Assembly (NCBI GenBank): GCA_031772625.1
Contig: CM062812.1
Coordinates: forward strand, 735,045,714-735,109,713
From: Pinus tabuliformis
Lineage: Eukaryota; Streptophyta; Pinopsida; Pinales; Pinaceae
Length of the DNA stretch: 64,000 nt
Reading direction: 5' to 3'
Notes under the pieces: model-generated
What the model was told of the DNA's origin: nothing
What the model saw: the letters and a program-made list of their open reading frames with translations, nothing else
Database searches by the model: none
Position numbers and translations under genes: made by a program
Part shown: one piece after another, positions 37,425-49,017 of the stretch
Numbering within the stretch: the stretch's first letter is position 1
Layout of the letters: the number at the start of each line of letters is the position of its first letter

Positions 37425-37539
37425 TCCATATTACATAGCACAAGAAGTCTCGAAGAAAAACTATATGCCAGAGGTTAATTTGTTTAATGCAGGGGTCATT
37501 TTGTACATTATTTTATTATGTGGAGTGCCACCATTATGG
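37425..37539 (+). pseudogene. CDPK kinase-domain exon, copy 1 (subdomain VIII-IX)
   Basis: After a TTGCAG acceptor, 115 nt read [20 protein letters not shown] then [18 protein letters not shown], ending at a GT that could be a donor. In CDPKs the corresponding stretch is [10 protein letters not shown]...[20 protein letters not shown], spanning the activation-segment APE motif and the start of subdomain IX. Here APE is AQE and the conserved DVWSAG is NLFNAG, so the copy is not expected to work. In a real kinase this segment stabilises the activation loop and binds peptide substrate. It is one of four tandem copies. Confidence 0.85.
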
Positions 37540-37653
37540 GTTTAATGTTAATGTTTGTAGAAATATATGGTGACCAATTTATGTCTTTTTCTTGAATTTT
37601 AATCTTAAAGTGCGGGAAAAGTGTATTTAGTATTTGTGCAATTTGTATACAAA

Positions 37654-37809
37654 ACTGATGGAGTAGGGGGTTTCTTAGGTAAATGCAGTCAAATAGATTT
37701 GGAAAGAGATCCATAGCCAGGTGTCTCTCAGCATTTCAAGATTCATGTTCAGTAGATGCTCGAGCCTGATCCTAAGATTTGGTTAATTTTTCGAAGCATG
37801 TTGCTTTAC
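37654..37809 (+). pseudogene. CDPK kinase-domain second exon, copy 1 (subdomain X-XI)
   Basis: It reads TDGVGGFLGKCSQIDLERDP, a stop where CDPKs have Trp (DPWP), then GVSQHFKIHV, another stop, then MLEPDPKIWL. This parallels the CDPK run [26 protein letters not shown]...MLEPDPKKRLTAQQVL, so the parent was probably a CPK7/8/32-like (group III) kinase (family recalled from memory). It lies ~115 bp downstream of the first exon, the gap being a short intron. Two in-frame stops make it a pseudoexon. Confidence 0.8.
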
Positions 37810-38680
37810 GTTATGACTAAATTTGTCTCGTAGCTAAATTTGTCCAACACCACTTGTTTTAAGAATTTTTTACGATATTTTAACATCTCGTTCATATTTC
37901 ATTGTTGTTTACACGTTTGTCAAATGTTCAAATTGATTGTCTGGCATATTCATAACTTCGTCGTATAGTTACCAATTTGCTTACACTTGCATAATCATTC
38001 GCCACAAATTATTCTTGAGATGAAAATATTGTACTTGTTTTATGTGAATGATAAAAGGAATACATTTAGATGACTTTGTAGCCTAGAAGATTGATCAACT
38101 GAAAACTAATGAGTTAAAGTGCTTGAAATCATGAGAGCTGAAAATTTTAGAGCATGAGAGTCAAAATAATTAGTGCTTGGCTCTCTCTTTCATTTCTGCC
38201 CTGAGAGTTAAGGGATCTCTCTTATGCTATGTTTATTTCCCTCTTTCACGTGATCCTATTTTCTCTTTCGATCCTAAATTACTAGGTAGCATGCAGTACA
38301 TATCTGGAATGTCCTTTGAATTTCATTTTAAAGGGCACGGGTTGCTTTAAATGATTTGTGAACTAGGTAGTATTCAAATCTCCCTTTGTATCTTTACATC
38401 GAGTACTCGAGATTTTGTATCTTTACAACAATGATTTCTCTGTATGTATATATGTATATGTTGATGCTCTTCTTATCAGGTAAAAGGTGAACCAAAGCAA
38501 GAGCGCTGGAAATTTTAGAGCACGAGACTTAAAATAATTAGTGTTTGAGCAGAATGAAAAAACAAAAAATCCAACACACGTCTAGCTAACAGGGTTCGAA
38601 CCCATACCATAGATACTTTCTTAAACGACATTCATTGCATGCATTCTGATGTATTGGGTCGTGAAAGGATCCTGGTATTT

Positions 38681-38986
38681 TTAAGAGAGATTATAACTGA
38701 ATGGAGCTATCTCATTGGAGATACTTGGAGAGATGACTAGCCTTGGATATATCTTTCCATAGGTGCTGTAGTGATTTTTTCCCTTGTCGATGTCAATTAT
38801 TAGCTGTCCTATTGCCATTTCGACTAGTGCCCTTAGCTCGTTAGTTATATCTAGTGTTGTTCTCCCTGTAGATGCTGGTGGATCATATATGCTAAAATCT
38901 AGATGATTTCGAAAAATATGAAATATGAAACTCAAAAAACAAACCTTGAAAAACAACATCAAGAAAGCCAAAAATTTGAACATCAA
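38681..38986 (-). CDS. Antisense ORF within CDPK array unit (101 codons)
   Basis: The predicted product starts with a hydrophobic stretch (FLAFLMLFFKVCFLSFIFHIF, roughly residues 4-24) that could be a signal anchor. It continues RNHLDFSIYDPPASTGRTTL, then LRALVEMAIGQLIIDID and ends APFSYNLS. Equivalent open frames occur at 40549-40830 and 42584-42886 with the same C-terminus. It lies in what would be intron or spacer DNA of the kinase units. No family is recognised; the frame may stay open simply because the copies are recent. Confidence 0.25.
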   Translation of the reverse strand: MMFKFLAFLMLFFKVCFLSFIFHIFRNHLDFSIYDPPASTGRTTLDITNELRALVEMAIGQLIIDIDKGKNHYSTYGKIYPRLVISPSISNEIAPFSYNLS

Positions 38987-39310
38987 GACTGAAATTTAAG
39001 AGTAAGATTTCTCATCTTCAGTTGCTAATTTTGGTTAGAACTTTTATGCAAAAAATCAGCACACAAAATGTTATAATGTTCTATCCTCTGTGTTGGTCAC
39101 AAAAGGAAAATGTGTTCAGAATTCTGAAAGTAATCAAATAAGAAGTGTATAGGGAAAAAAAATTGTTGTAGACATTTCTGCCACCTTCCCTGGGTGCATT
39201 ACCGAGGACGATAACTTTGACCAAATTGTACTTTATAAGTGATACTTGAATTATGCCATTCATGATATTTGGTACACATACATTTTTTGTGGATGTTGGT
39301 ATCATTGCAG

Positions 39311-39425
39311 TCTGTATTACATGGCATGAGAAGTCCTGAAGTAGAATTATATACCATAGGTTGATTTGTTTAGTGCAGGGGTCATTTTGTACATTATTTT
39401 ATTGTGTGGAGTGCCACCATTATGG
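39311..39425 (+). pseudogene. CDPK kinase-domain exon, copy 2
   Basis: It follows a TTGCAG acceptor. The reading begins LYYMA.EVLK and keeps [22 protein letters not shown]. It contains an in-frame stop after EVLK and substitutions at the APE motif, so it is not functional. It is one of the four tandem copies and aligns without length change to copies 1, 3 and 4. Confidence 0.85.
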
Positions 39426-39540
39426 GTTTCATGTTAATGTTTGTAGAAATATATTGTGACCAATTTATTTCTTTTTCTTGAATTTTAATCTTATAGTGCG
39501 GGGAAATTGTATTTAATATTCTATTCAATTTGTATACAGA

Positions 39541-39670
39541 AATGATGGAGTAGGGGGTTTCTTGGGTAAATGCAGTCAAATAGATTTCAACACAAATCCA
39601 TAGCCAGATGTCTCTCAGCATTGCAAGATTCATGTTCAGTAGATTCTTGAACTTGATCCTAAGATTTGGT
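39541..39670 (+). pseudogene. CDPK second exon, copy 2 (shortened)
   Basis: It carries NDGVGGFLGKCSQIDF and a degraded DP-x-P motif, then a MLEPDPK-equivalent that has drifted. Compared with the other copies, the 3' part after AAGATTTGG is deleted and the sequence jumps straight to the later 'TCTCGTAGCTAAATT' word. Confidence 0.7.
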
Positions 39671-40548
39671 TCTCGTAGCTAAATTCATCCAACACCACTA
39701 TTTTAAGAAATTTTCACGATATTTTAACATCTTTTTCACTTTTCAATGTTGTTTACATGTTTGTCAAATGTTCAAATTGATTGCCTGGCATGCTCATAGC
39801 TTCCTCCTATAGTTACCATCTTGGTTATACTTGCATAATCATTAGCCACAAATTATTCTTGAGATGAAAATATTGTACTTGTTTTATGTGAAAGCTAAAA
39901 GGAATACATTTAGATGGCTTTGTAGCCTAGAAGACTGATCGACTGACAACTGGTGAGTTAAAGTGATTGAAAGCATGAGATCTGGAAATTTTAGAGCACG
40001 GGAGTTAAAATAATTAGTGCTTGAGGAGAATGAAAAAACAAAAAAGCCAACACATGTCTAGCTAATAGGGTTCAAACCCATAACATAGTTGCTTTCTTAA
40101 ATGACATTCATTGCATGCATTCTGATGTACAGAGTCCTGAAAGGATGCTGGTCTTTTTAAGTGAGATTATAACTGAAACGAGCTATCTCATTGCAGATAC
40201 TTGGAGAGATGACTAGCCTTGGATAGATGTTTCCATAGGTGCTAGAGTGATTTTTTCCATTGTCGATGTCAATTATTAACAATCATATCTATAAAACAAT
40301 GATTTCTCTGTATGTATATATGTATATGCTGATGCTCTTCTTATCAGGTAAAAGGTGAACCAAAGCATGAGAGCTAGAAATTTTAGAGCACGAGAGTTAG
40401 AATAATTAGTGCTTGAACATAATGGAAAAACAAAAATGGCAACACATTTCTAGCTAACATGGTTCAAACCTATACCATAGCTTCTTTCTTAAATGACATT
40501 CATTGCATGCATTCCAATGTATTGAGTACTGAAAGGATGGTGCTCCTT

Positions 40549-40830
40549 TTAAGAGAGATTATAACTAAAAGGAGCTATCTCATTGCAAATACTTGAAGAG
40601 ATGACTAGACTTGGATATATGTTTCCATAGGTGCTGGAGTGATTTTTTCCATTGTCGATGTCAATTATTAGTTGTCTTGTTTCCATTTCAACTAGTGCCC
40701 TTAGCTGCGCAGTTAGCTTCAGTATTGTTCTCCCTATAGATGTGGGAGGATCATATATACTCAAATCTAGATGATTTTGGAAAATATGAAATATAAAGCT
40801 CAGAAAACAAACATTGAAAAACAACATCAA
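40549..40830 (-). CDS. Antisense ORF, second array copy (93 codons)
   Basis: Homologous to 38681-38986. It has the same hydrophobic start, DPPTSIGRTILKLTAQLRAL in the middle and the same APFSYNLS end. It differs at many residues but stays open. Function unknown. Confidence 0.25.
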   Translation of the reverse strand: MMLFFNVCFLSFIFHIFQNHLDLSIYDPPTSIGRTILKLTAQLRALVEMETRQLIIDIDNGKNHSSTYGNIYPSLVISSSICNEIAPFSYNLS

Positions 40831-41179
40831 GAAACCAAAAAAAATCTGAACATGAAGACTGAAATTTAAGAGTAAGATTTCTCATCTTTAATTGCTAATT
40901 TTGGTTAGCACTTTCATGCAAAAAATCAGGACACAAAACATTATAATTTTTTGTCCTCTCTGTTGGTCACAATATGCAAATGAATTTAGAATTCTGAAAG
41001 TGATAAAATAAGAAGTGTAGAGCGAAAAAAAATGCTACAAACATTTCTGCCACCTTCCCTAGGTGCATTACCCAAGAAGATAACTTTGGCAACATTGTAC
41101 TTTATAAGTGATACTTGAATTATGCCATTTATGATATTTCGTACACATACATTTCTTCTGGATGTGAGTATCATTGCAA

Positions 41180-41294
41180 TCCATATTACATGGCACTAGA
41201 AGTCGTGAAGAAGAATTATATACCAGAGGTTGATTTCTTTAGTGCAGCGGTCATTTTGTACATTATTTTATTGTGTGGAGTGCCACCATTATGG
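41180..41294 (+). pseudogene. CDPK kinase-domain exon, copy 3
   Basis: The kinase track is uninterrupted: [20 protein letters not shown] then [18 protein letters not shown]. The APE motif has become ALE, and the splice acceptor AG present in copies 1 and 2 reads AA here. A longer open frame (41115-41306) runs through it but only because the upstream intron is open by chance. Confidence 0.85.
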
Positions 41295-41409
41295 GTTTCA
41301 TGTTAAAGTTTGTAGAAATATATTGGGACAAGTTTACGTCTTTTTCTTGAATTTTAGTCTTATAGTGCGGGTTAACTGCTTTTAGTATTCTATGAAAATT
41401 GTATACAGA

Positions 41410-41565
41410 AATGATGGAGCAGGGGTTTTCTTAGGTAAATGCAGTCAAATAGATTTCAAAAGAGATCCATAGTGAGATGTCTCTCAACATTGCAATACTC
41501 ATGTTTGGTAGATGCTTGAGCATGATCCTAAGATTTGGTTAATTGTTCAAAGTATGTTGCTTTAT
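41410..41565 (+). pseudogene. CDPK second exon, copy 3
   Basis: The track GFLGKCSQIDFKRDP is kept, followed by an in-frame stop where the family has Trp. The MLEPDPK motif reads MLEHDPK here. Non-functional. Confidence 0.75.
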
Positions 41566-42583
41566 GTTATGAATAAATTTGTCTCGTAGCTAAATTTTTC
41601 CAACACCACTGGTTTTAAGAAATTTTCACAATATTTTAACATATCTTGCATATTTCATTGTTGTTTACATGTTTGTCAACTGTTCAAATTGATTGTCTGG
41701 CATGTTCATAGCTTCCTCCTATAGTTACTAGTTTGCTTATACTTTCATAATCATTAGCCACAAATTATTCTTGAGATGAAAATATTGTACTTGTTTATGT
41801 GAAAGATAAAAGGAATACATTTAGATGCCTTTGTAGCCTGGAAGATTGATCAACTAACAAATGTTGAGTTAAAGTGCTTGAAAGCATGAGAGCTGGAAAT
41901 TTTAGAGAACAAGAGTTAAAATAATTAGTGCTTGAGCAAAATGAAAAAACTAAAAAGCCAACACATGTCTAGCTAACAGGGTTCGAAGCCATACCATAGC
42001 TGCTTTCTTAAATGGCATTCATTGCATGCATTCTGATGTACTGAGTCCTGAAAGGATGTTGGTCTTTTTAAGAGAGATTATAACCGAAAGGAGCTATCTC
42101 ATTGCAGATAGTTGGAGGGATGACTAGCCTTCAATATATGTTTCCATAGGTGGTGGATTGGATTTTTCCATGGTCGATGTCAATTATTAGTTTTCCTACT
42201 GCCATTTTGACCAGGCATGTCAATAGCTTCCTCCTATAGTTACGAGCTTTCTTATGCTTGCATAATAATTAGCCATAAATTATTCTTGAGATGAAAATAT
42301 TGTACTTGTTTTATGTGGAAGATAAAAGGAATATATTTAGATGGCTTTGTAGCCTAGAAGACTGATCAAGTGACAATTGGTGTTTTAAAGTGCTTGAAAT
42401 CATGAGAGATTGAAATTTTATAGCATGAGAGTTAGAATAATTAGTGCTTGAGCAGAATGAAAAAACAAAAAATCCAACACATGTGTAGCTAACAGGGTTT
42501 GAACCCATACCATAGCTACTTTATTAAACAACATTCGTTACGTGCATTCTGATGTACTGAGTCCTGAAAGGATGTTGGTCTTT

Positions 42584-42886
42584 TTAAGAGAGATTATAAC
42601 CGAAAGGAGCTATCTCACTGCAGATACTTGGAGAGATGACTAGCCTTGGATGTATGTTTCCATAGGTGTTGGAGTGATTGTTTCCACTGTCGATGTCAAT
42701 TATTAGTTGTCTTGCTGCCATTTTGACCAGTGCCCTTAGCTGGGCAATTATCTTTAGTATTATTCTACCTATAGATGTGGGAGGATCATGTATGCTCAAA
42801 TCTAGATGATTTCGAAAAATAATTAATATGAAACTCAGAAAACAAACCTTGAAAAACAACATCAAGAAAGCCAAAAATCTGAACAT
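42584..42886 (-). CDS. Antisense ORF, third array copy (100 codons)
   Basis: Homologous to 38681-38986 and 40549-40830: hydrophobic N-terminus, DPPTSIGRIILKIIAQLRAL, LIIDIDSG and the APFGYNLS end. Function unknown. Confidence 0.25.
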   Translation of the reverse strand: MFRFLAFLMLFFKVCFLSFILIIFRNHLDLSIHDPPTSIGRIILKIIAQLRALVKMAARQLIIDIDSGNNHSNTYGNIHPRLVISPSICSEIAPFGYNLS

Positions 42887-43369
42887 GAAGGCTGAAATTT
42901 AAGAGTAAGATTTATCATCTTCAATTGCTAATTTTGGTTAACACTTTCATGCAAAAAATAAGCACACAAAACATTATAATGTTTTGTCCTCTCTATTGGT
43001 CACAGGAGGCAAATGAGTTCAAAATTCTGAAATTGATAAAATAAGAAGTGTATAGGGATTATGGCCAAGTATAACAGTCCCATCAACAACACCCTCGGGT
43101 TTCTTGATGTGCCCATATATCTCTTTTTGTTTATTTATTTATTTTAGTCAGTATTTTTACAAAATTTGTGGTTACAACGTTCCCAATTTTGGGAGATATT
43201 TCCCAATTGTGTGAAAAAAATTTCTATAGACATTTTCGCCACCTTCCCTGGGTGCATTACCCGGGATGATAACTTTGACCACATTGTACTTTATAAGTGA
43301 TACTTGAATTATGCCATTCATGATATTTGGTACACACACAATTTTTGTGGATGTTATATATCATTGTAG

Positions 43370-43484
43370 TCCATATTACGTGGCACCAGAAGTCCTGAAG
43401 CAGAACTATATACGAGAGGTTTATTTGTTTAGTATAGGGGTCATTTTGTACATTATTTTATTGTGTGGATTGCCACCATTATGG
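43370..43484 (+). pseudogene. CDPK kinase-domain exon, copy 4 (best preserved)
   Basis: It reads [20 protein letters not shown] then [18 protein letters not shown] with the APE motif intact. The acceptor is TTGTAG. The conserved Asp-Val-Trp of subdomain IX (DVWSAG) is YLFSIG, so the invariant Asp is lost. After TGG|GTTTCA there is an intron-like continuation to the second exon. Confidence 0.88.
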
Positions 43485-43598
43485 GTTTCATGTTAATGTT
43501 TGTAGAAATATATTGTGACCAATTTATGTCTTTTTCTTGAATTTTAATCTTATAGTGCGGGAAAATTATATTTAGTATTCTATGAAATTTGTATCAGA

Positions 43599-43754
43599 AA
43601 TGATGGAGTAGGGTGTTTCTTAGGTAAATGTAGTCAAATAGATTTCAAAAGAGATCCACAGCTAGATGTCTCTCAACATTGCAATATTCATGTTCGATAG
43701 ATGCTTGAGCCTGATATTAAGATTTTGTTAATTGTTGAAAGTATGTTGCTTTAG
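43599..43754 (+). pseudogene. CDPK second exon, copy 4
   Basis: It aligns to the other second exons (NDGVGCFLG, IDFKRDP). The usual DPWP is DPQL, an in-frame stop precedes the degraded MLEPD motif, and another stop ends the run. It is the last recognisable kinase piece; array homology then ends near 43760. Confidence 0.75.
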
Positions 43755-43760
43755 GTTATG

Positions 43761-44954
43761 ACTAAATTCTAGCTTTAGACCTACAGGGTACGGTTTTAGC
43801 TTATAGAATTGAGTTCTGTTTATAAAAAGTAATCAAACGGGAGAGAAAATTTCAAATTACTTATATCATATGTAAATTAAATTGTACTCTCACTTTAGAT
43901 CCACAAAGGAAAAGAAGCATGCATAATAATGGTACGAAAGCATGAAACTATTTTCTACCAGTTAAAGGAGTCTAACTAACTTTGTGAAGTTATTAACATG
44001 GAACTGGGCCCTTCATACTCCTATTTTTCATTAGATCTTGTTAAGGGCATTGTGGTCTATAATATTTAGGAAACTATGACTTTGTTGGTGCTTGTAATGT
44101 TGCACATCTACAAAAAAATTTAGTATCTTGATTTGGAAGTCCATAACCACTCCATTTGTCAAGTAGGATCTTCCATGCTTGTAGAAAATTTTGTCCTTTC
44201 TGCAAATCCACAGAAAATAGAGCACGGTGAGTAAATATGATTACTCAATTTTTATTGTCAATATATTAGTAGTTACAAGGACAAGTCCACAGTGCAGTTT
44301 CATAGTTATCTGCTTAGAATAAATTCTATAAAATATTCAATCTGTTAGAAATGGTACACTGCGTCTTTTAGAATTGTGACGTGCATGAGCTAAAGTTGAA
44401 GGCATTGAAGCTTGTTTTTAAATAAAATTTGGTTTCTAATATGATTTTTGTATCTTTCATAGATGTATAACAACAATCACAACATTAGAGAGAAAGTGGG
44501 TGCAAGAGTCACCAACTGCAAAAGAAGATAAAGTGAATTAATCTTTTTTGCCTCCATGCAAAATTGTTTCTATTCTTTTTGTTTGTGACTTTGGGCAGAA
44601 CGGTATTAGTTGCAACGTTTCTAAGAAACACACATGTACATAGTGTCTTCACTTCAGCTGGACAGTTCCAAGTCTACCATTTTCTTTTCTAGCTTGGAGA
44701 ATTTGGCATAAGTCGATGGCCTCATGCAGAAATATGATTGCTAACATTGCGTTATTGTTTGGAATATTGAATATAGAACATATACTTGAGGAAATTTCAG
44801 GCCACTCTGTCGAGCATTTTACAAAATTTGTACCAAAAGACAGTGTAGCATGCTGATCATTCTCACTATGCAGAAAAATTGCAATCGTGTTTCTGTATTA
44901 TATCAAGTAAGTATTCTAGGCACACAATTTTGTGATTTTCCTTGCTCTTTACAG
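43761..44954. other. Non-array DNA, possible intron; no gene seen
   Basis: Unique, moderately AT-rich sequence with no long frame and no repeat match inside the window. It could be an intron leading to the exon-like stretch at 44955, but nothing upstream can be linked to it with confidence. Confidence 0.5.
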
Positions 44955-45044
44955 GCTCTCTTAGGCTCCAAGTGGGATCAGATTTCATCCCGAGCTATCA
45001 CTACTCAGTCTGTGGGGTGGACAAAAAGGTCATCTGATCATTAG
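44955..45044 (+). CDS. Possible terminal exon, unrecognised
   Basis: After a pyrimidine-rich run ending in ACAG, 90 nt read ALLGSKWDQISSRAITTQSV then GWTKRSSDH and a stop. Composition is protein-like and the acceptor looks good. It does not match the conserved CDPK C-terminus (DWRKASRQYSRERF-type), so it is not an obvious end of the kinase gene. Confidence 0.3.
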   Translation, partial: ALLGSKWDQISSRAITTQSVGWTKRSSDH

Positions 45045-48000
45045 TGTGAAAGCTACATACAATTTGACATCGATATGTAAATTACTGTTATTAAACTCTA
45101 GCTTGTTATACCATCTCTCTTTAGTGAAAGTGTTAAGTCCACATGGTATTGAACTGTCATGCCTCTCTGCTCTCTGTCCATAATATTATATTGTTGAATT
45201 TAATGAATATTTAAATGAAATAAAATTAATCATCATTAAAAATGTAAGAACCGTAAAGGAAAAGTATTATATACTGTTCATAATTAGAAAAATAAACCAA
45301 TCATTTACTTTAAAACCATTATTTATTCAAATGATTCTGGTTTGGTGTTGACATATGAAACGAACTTTTAAGCACTTCATTTGTAAAAGGAAGCTAAAAT
45401 GGAAGAAATGTTTGATTGAATAATCTGTCATGGTTAGTAGAGTTTGATGACTTTTGTCCATTATATATCGGTAGGACCACCTTTCATCACGCATGTAGTG
45501 GTTCCGCAATTAGAAGGGTAGGTAAATTGAGACATCTAGGGGGCTAATCCAGTTCTAGGTTCTACAAATCAATTCAATAGTTTGAAAAACTTTACTAAGT
45601 CAAAATGGATGAATGTTGGTCATTGTTGGGCAAACCCTTCCCATGTGCATATTCATAAAAACTAAAAGGTCTAATAATAGTTGAAAATAGTGTATGAGTA
45701 TGATTTTCCTCATTACCTTGAATACTAGCCTTCGAGACTTTTAAATTTAGCAAAAAAATCCTATGTTGCTAATTTTGACAGTTGTATAAGCACCTTTCCA
45801 ATAATGGTCTTTATTTTCTAGTATATGTATATTGTTTTCTTTGTGTGGGTGTTCCTTGTGATACAAATCCACATGCTTACATTTTCCTACACTTCCTTGT
45901 TCTAAATAAATCTCCTTTCTACTAATGCTTTTCTTTTTGCATATTGGATTCCACTTGTGATCCTAGGTGGAGTATTTCCCTACAAATCTGATGCATATTG
46001 TCTACACTTTATTGAGGACTAGAATGTGGAGGTGGCCTGATATCAACTACCCTGCTACAACATTGGGTGTGAACTCCTCATGACATGATGGAGCAATAAA
46101 AGGGAAATAATATTAACAGTCGAGCAATTTGCAATTTCACATAGTTGAGATATGGATGGTGTCCACACCTTTTCATATTAATTTTATATAAAATATTTTG
46201 AAATATTTGTTATAGATTTGTTACGGTAAACAATGATAAAAACAATAGTTATGTTTTTGTTGGGGAAGATAATAGTTAATTATGCCTTACAGTGTTTCCT
46301 TTGCAACATCGGTTGCAATTGCTAGTTTATATTTCACAAAATATATAATAAATTAAATCAATTGTTAAACATCAATATAGTAGGTATTATCGCAATACAA
46401 TTTTGCTTAATCTAATTTTAAATATAAAACTATTTTTTTTTTAAATACACTAGTTAAAACCTTTTGGTCACTTAGTCGCCGAAAGCGTGTATATATCAAA
46501 TTCAAGTGGATGAGCCATTGTGAGCATTTTTTGATAAATATAATTAGACGAGCGAGATTAAATTTGCGGCGAATATGCATAGAAAGAATATTCTTCATCT
46601 AGGTCGCAGATCGACGACTCAGGTGCTTTAGCGACCAGAAATACATAACTAGCAATTGCACCACATGTTGCAATGGAAATGTCATAAGGCTGTAGCATGT
46701 TATAAGAAATTTTAGAAACTAGATAAATATTGAAAAGAAAGTATTTAATTGGATCATCCATATGAAGTTTTCTTTGACTTCTTACTAAGAGAATATTTTT
46801 ACAAAGTTGCCAGGGATATAGCGAAGATTTTTATTAGTATTAAAAATGATGAGGAAAGCCATTATGGAGTAATTTACTATGTTTTTTACTCGATTACATC
46901 ATTTGCTTGTATACTAAGTAATAATAAAGCTAAAACGAAATCATAAATGTGGGCACATGACTTTTGTGGCCCATGGTCTTAGAGCCTGTCGATTATATGT
47001 GATGAAGTTGTTAAAATCTTGAGGATTCTCTATTGTAATATTCCTGAATTGATTGGAGGGCTCACTTTGGCTAGTTTGGATTCTTTTAAGCCATGAGAAA
47101 TAGTAGATATATTATTCAATTTTCTCGTAAGGGATTCTAGGGTAAAATATGGTGTTCATGTATTTTTAATTGTTTATGTGTTATCATGTATTATAAAACG
47201 TATTTATTTCTATCTCATTTTTTACGACAAGTGGTTTCAAAGCCAAGAGATTGTGGCTTGTAGAAGGAGATATGGTTGCAAATGACAACATGTTGAGGGT
47301 AAAACTAACATAGAGAAGCCTGATTGGGATTTTATGTACATACATGATTATTGTATGAGAGGAAAGAGGTCTAGTAGGGTGATAAGCAACTAAATATTTA
47401 GATATAGGAAATAGATCTTACAAACTAATAACACCTTACTAAGATTATTTGCAACCAAATAAAATAAAAAATAAAAAATTATTAGAATTATTCTTTCATT
47501 AATAATAAAACTAGCTATTCAATTATACAAAATTCCTTCTATAATGATATAAAAATAATCTAATTATTTTATTACTCTTAAAATTAAAAATAATATATGA
47601 TAAAATAATCTAATTATTTTATTACTCTTAAAGTTAAAAGAATTGACTAAATAAACAAAAATATATAGTTCAAAAACCAAATCCATATTAAAAGCATTTA
47701 TAAAATTGCACCACAAATACCAAAGGGCCAAAACTCTTAATGTGTATAATTTAAAAACCAAATTCATATATACATATTAAAAACCAAATTCATATTAAAA
47801 ACATTTATAGAATTGCAATACAGATACCAAAAGGCCAAATTTCTTAATATTGAAATCTTTTATAGCCAGAATGAGAAACAATGTGCACTATGGATCCAAC
47901 AATTTAATATGAAGTTCTTTCAAATATTTTAGAAAAAAATAATAAAAAAAATTAAGACGAAAAAATAATAAATAACAATGTGCATTATAATTTATGAAAA

Positions 48001-48160
48001 GAAAAAATAATTAATAAAAATATGTAGTATAATTTATTACAATTTAATTTAGATATTTCTTAGACATGAACTAAAAAAACAATAGCGAACAATAACCATG
48101 TGCATTATAATTTATTACGTTTAATTTAGAAATGTCTAAATTAAATTTCTTAGACCTGAA
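45045..48160. other. AT-rich intergenic DNA with small local duplications
   Basis: No coding signal beyond short AT-driven frames. Two small direct duplications are visible: a ~60 bp one around 47545-47640 ('AAAATAATCTAATTATTTTATT' core shared) and a ~110 bp one around 47680-47845 ('AAAACCAAATTCATAT', 'AAGGGCCAAA' versus 'AAAGGCCAAA'). Nothing else could be supported. Confidence 0.6.
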
Positions 48161-48858
48161 TGAACAAGAAACAATGAACAATTACGAATATTTGAAAGAA
48201 CAAACAATATAAATCTGAAGAAAAATAGAAAAAAATAATATTTTAACATTGAAAAATGAATCTTTGAATTTTATTTTTAAACTGTTGTTTACATGATTTT
48301 TAAAATTGATTTTTACCCATTCTATTTTATTTGTGAAAATAATTTAAATAATTGTGATTTGTGTCATTGTTTAAAATCATTAAAATATTAATCGTAATAT
48401 AGTGTTAATACTCAACAAAGTTGATGAGTGAATTTTATTACCACAGAACAGAAAGCAGGCCCCTCTCTTTAAAGTTATAATTATAGCTGACCACCATTGG
48501 GACTTTACAGTTTTTTATTACGAAGTACTCTATGTTTCTGCAGACTCTTAGTGGCTCTATACAGTCTCTTCTAAAATTGATTGAAACTTGGGAACAAACT
48601 CCTCTCATTGCCCTTGGGACCATGTCAAACGTTTAGGAAATGTCTGCACAGGGCATGATACTCTCACAAGATTCCCCTGCCATTACCCTTGTCATGTTTG
48701 AGACCTCACCGCTGGCTTCTAATATATGTATTTTTCTTGGCCCATAGTACCTTCCCTGCAGAACTCTAGTATTAATGGCAATATCATTTGAAATTCTCAT
48801 GTGGTTATGGAAAAGGGAATGTGGAACCCTGGGAATTTAGGGATCCAAGTTGAGAAAC

Positions 48859-48999
48859 ATGATAGCTACAACAAGGCCATCTCAGGGATTCAAATATGAC
48901 GCTGGAAGCTATGCTCTAAAATTTGATGATGGGTGTTGGCAGAAACTGCATGAGCTTTACTTGGCCTGCAAATATCATGCCTTAACCCTGGGAAATTAG
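48859..48999 (+). CDS. Small ORF with YAL-FDDGCW box, copy 1 (46 aa)
   Basis: It reads MIATTRPSQGFKYDAGSYAL then KFDDGCWQKLHELY and ends TLGN. The F.YD..SYAL.FDDG block resembles the conserved C-terminal box of a family of short plant proteins (avr9/Cf-9 rapidly elicited protein-like; recalled from memory, tentative). The copy is one of four in the two 4.3 kb units. Its Met may be internal to a longer lost protein because upstream sequence is not obviously coding. Confidence 0.4.
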   Translation: MIATTRPSQGFKYDAGSYALKFDDGCWQKLHELYLACKYHALTLGN

Positions 49000-49017
49000 G
49001 GAGCCAAGTTGAGAAAC

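Larger units (their letters stand above)
36000..43760 (+). repeat. Tandem array of four ~1.9-2.2 kb units carrying CDPK fragments
   Basis: Landmarks recur in order four times: 'AGAGCTGGAAATTTTAGAGC', 'GCATGCATTCTGATGTA', 'CAATTATTAG', 'CTCAAATCTAGATGATTT', 'CTTCCCTGGGTGCATTACC', a kinase exon, and a second kinase exon. Corresponding kinase exons lie at 37425, 39311, 41180 and 43370 (spacings 1886, 1869 and 2190). The last unit has extra DNA near 43070-43215, which explains its greater length. Partial unit ends add extra copies of the 'GAGAGCTGGAAATTTTAG' segment. The units look like duplicated introns and exons of one kinase gene region. Confidence 0.85.

Noticed and set aside
38588-38605. 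'GGGTTCGAACCC' words in the kinase array look like a tRNA T-loop or Pol III B box
   Set aside because: No A box, no acceptor stem and no cloverleaf could be drawn around any copy. The word simply recurs with each array unit (38588, 40068, 41979), so a tRNA gene or SINE is not supported.
46021-46100. Faint coding-like text near 46021-46100 in AT-rich DNA
   Set aside because: Too short and frame-ambiguous to support as a gene fragment.
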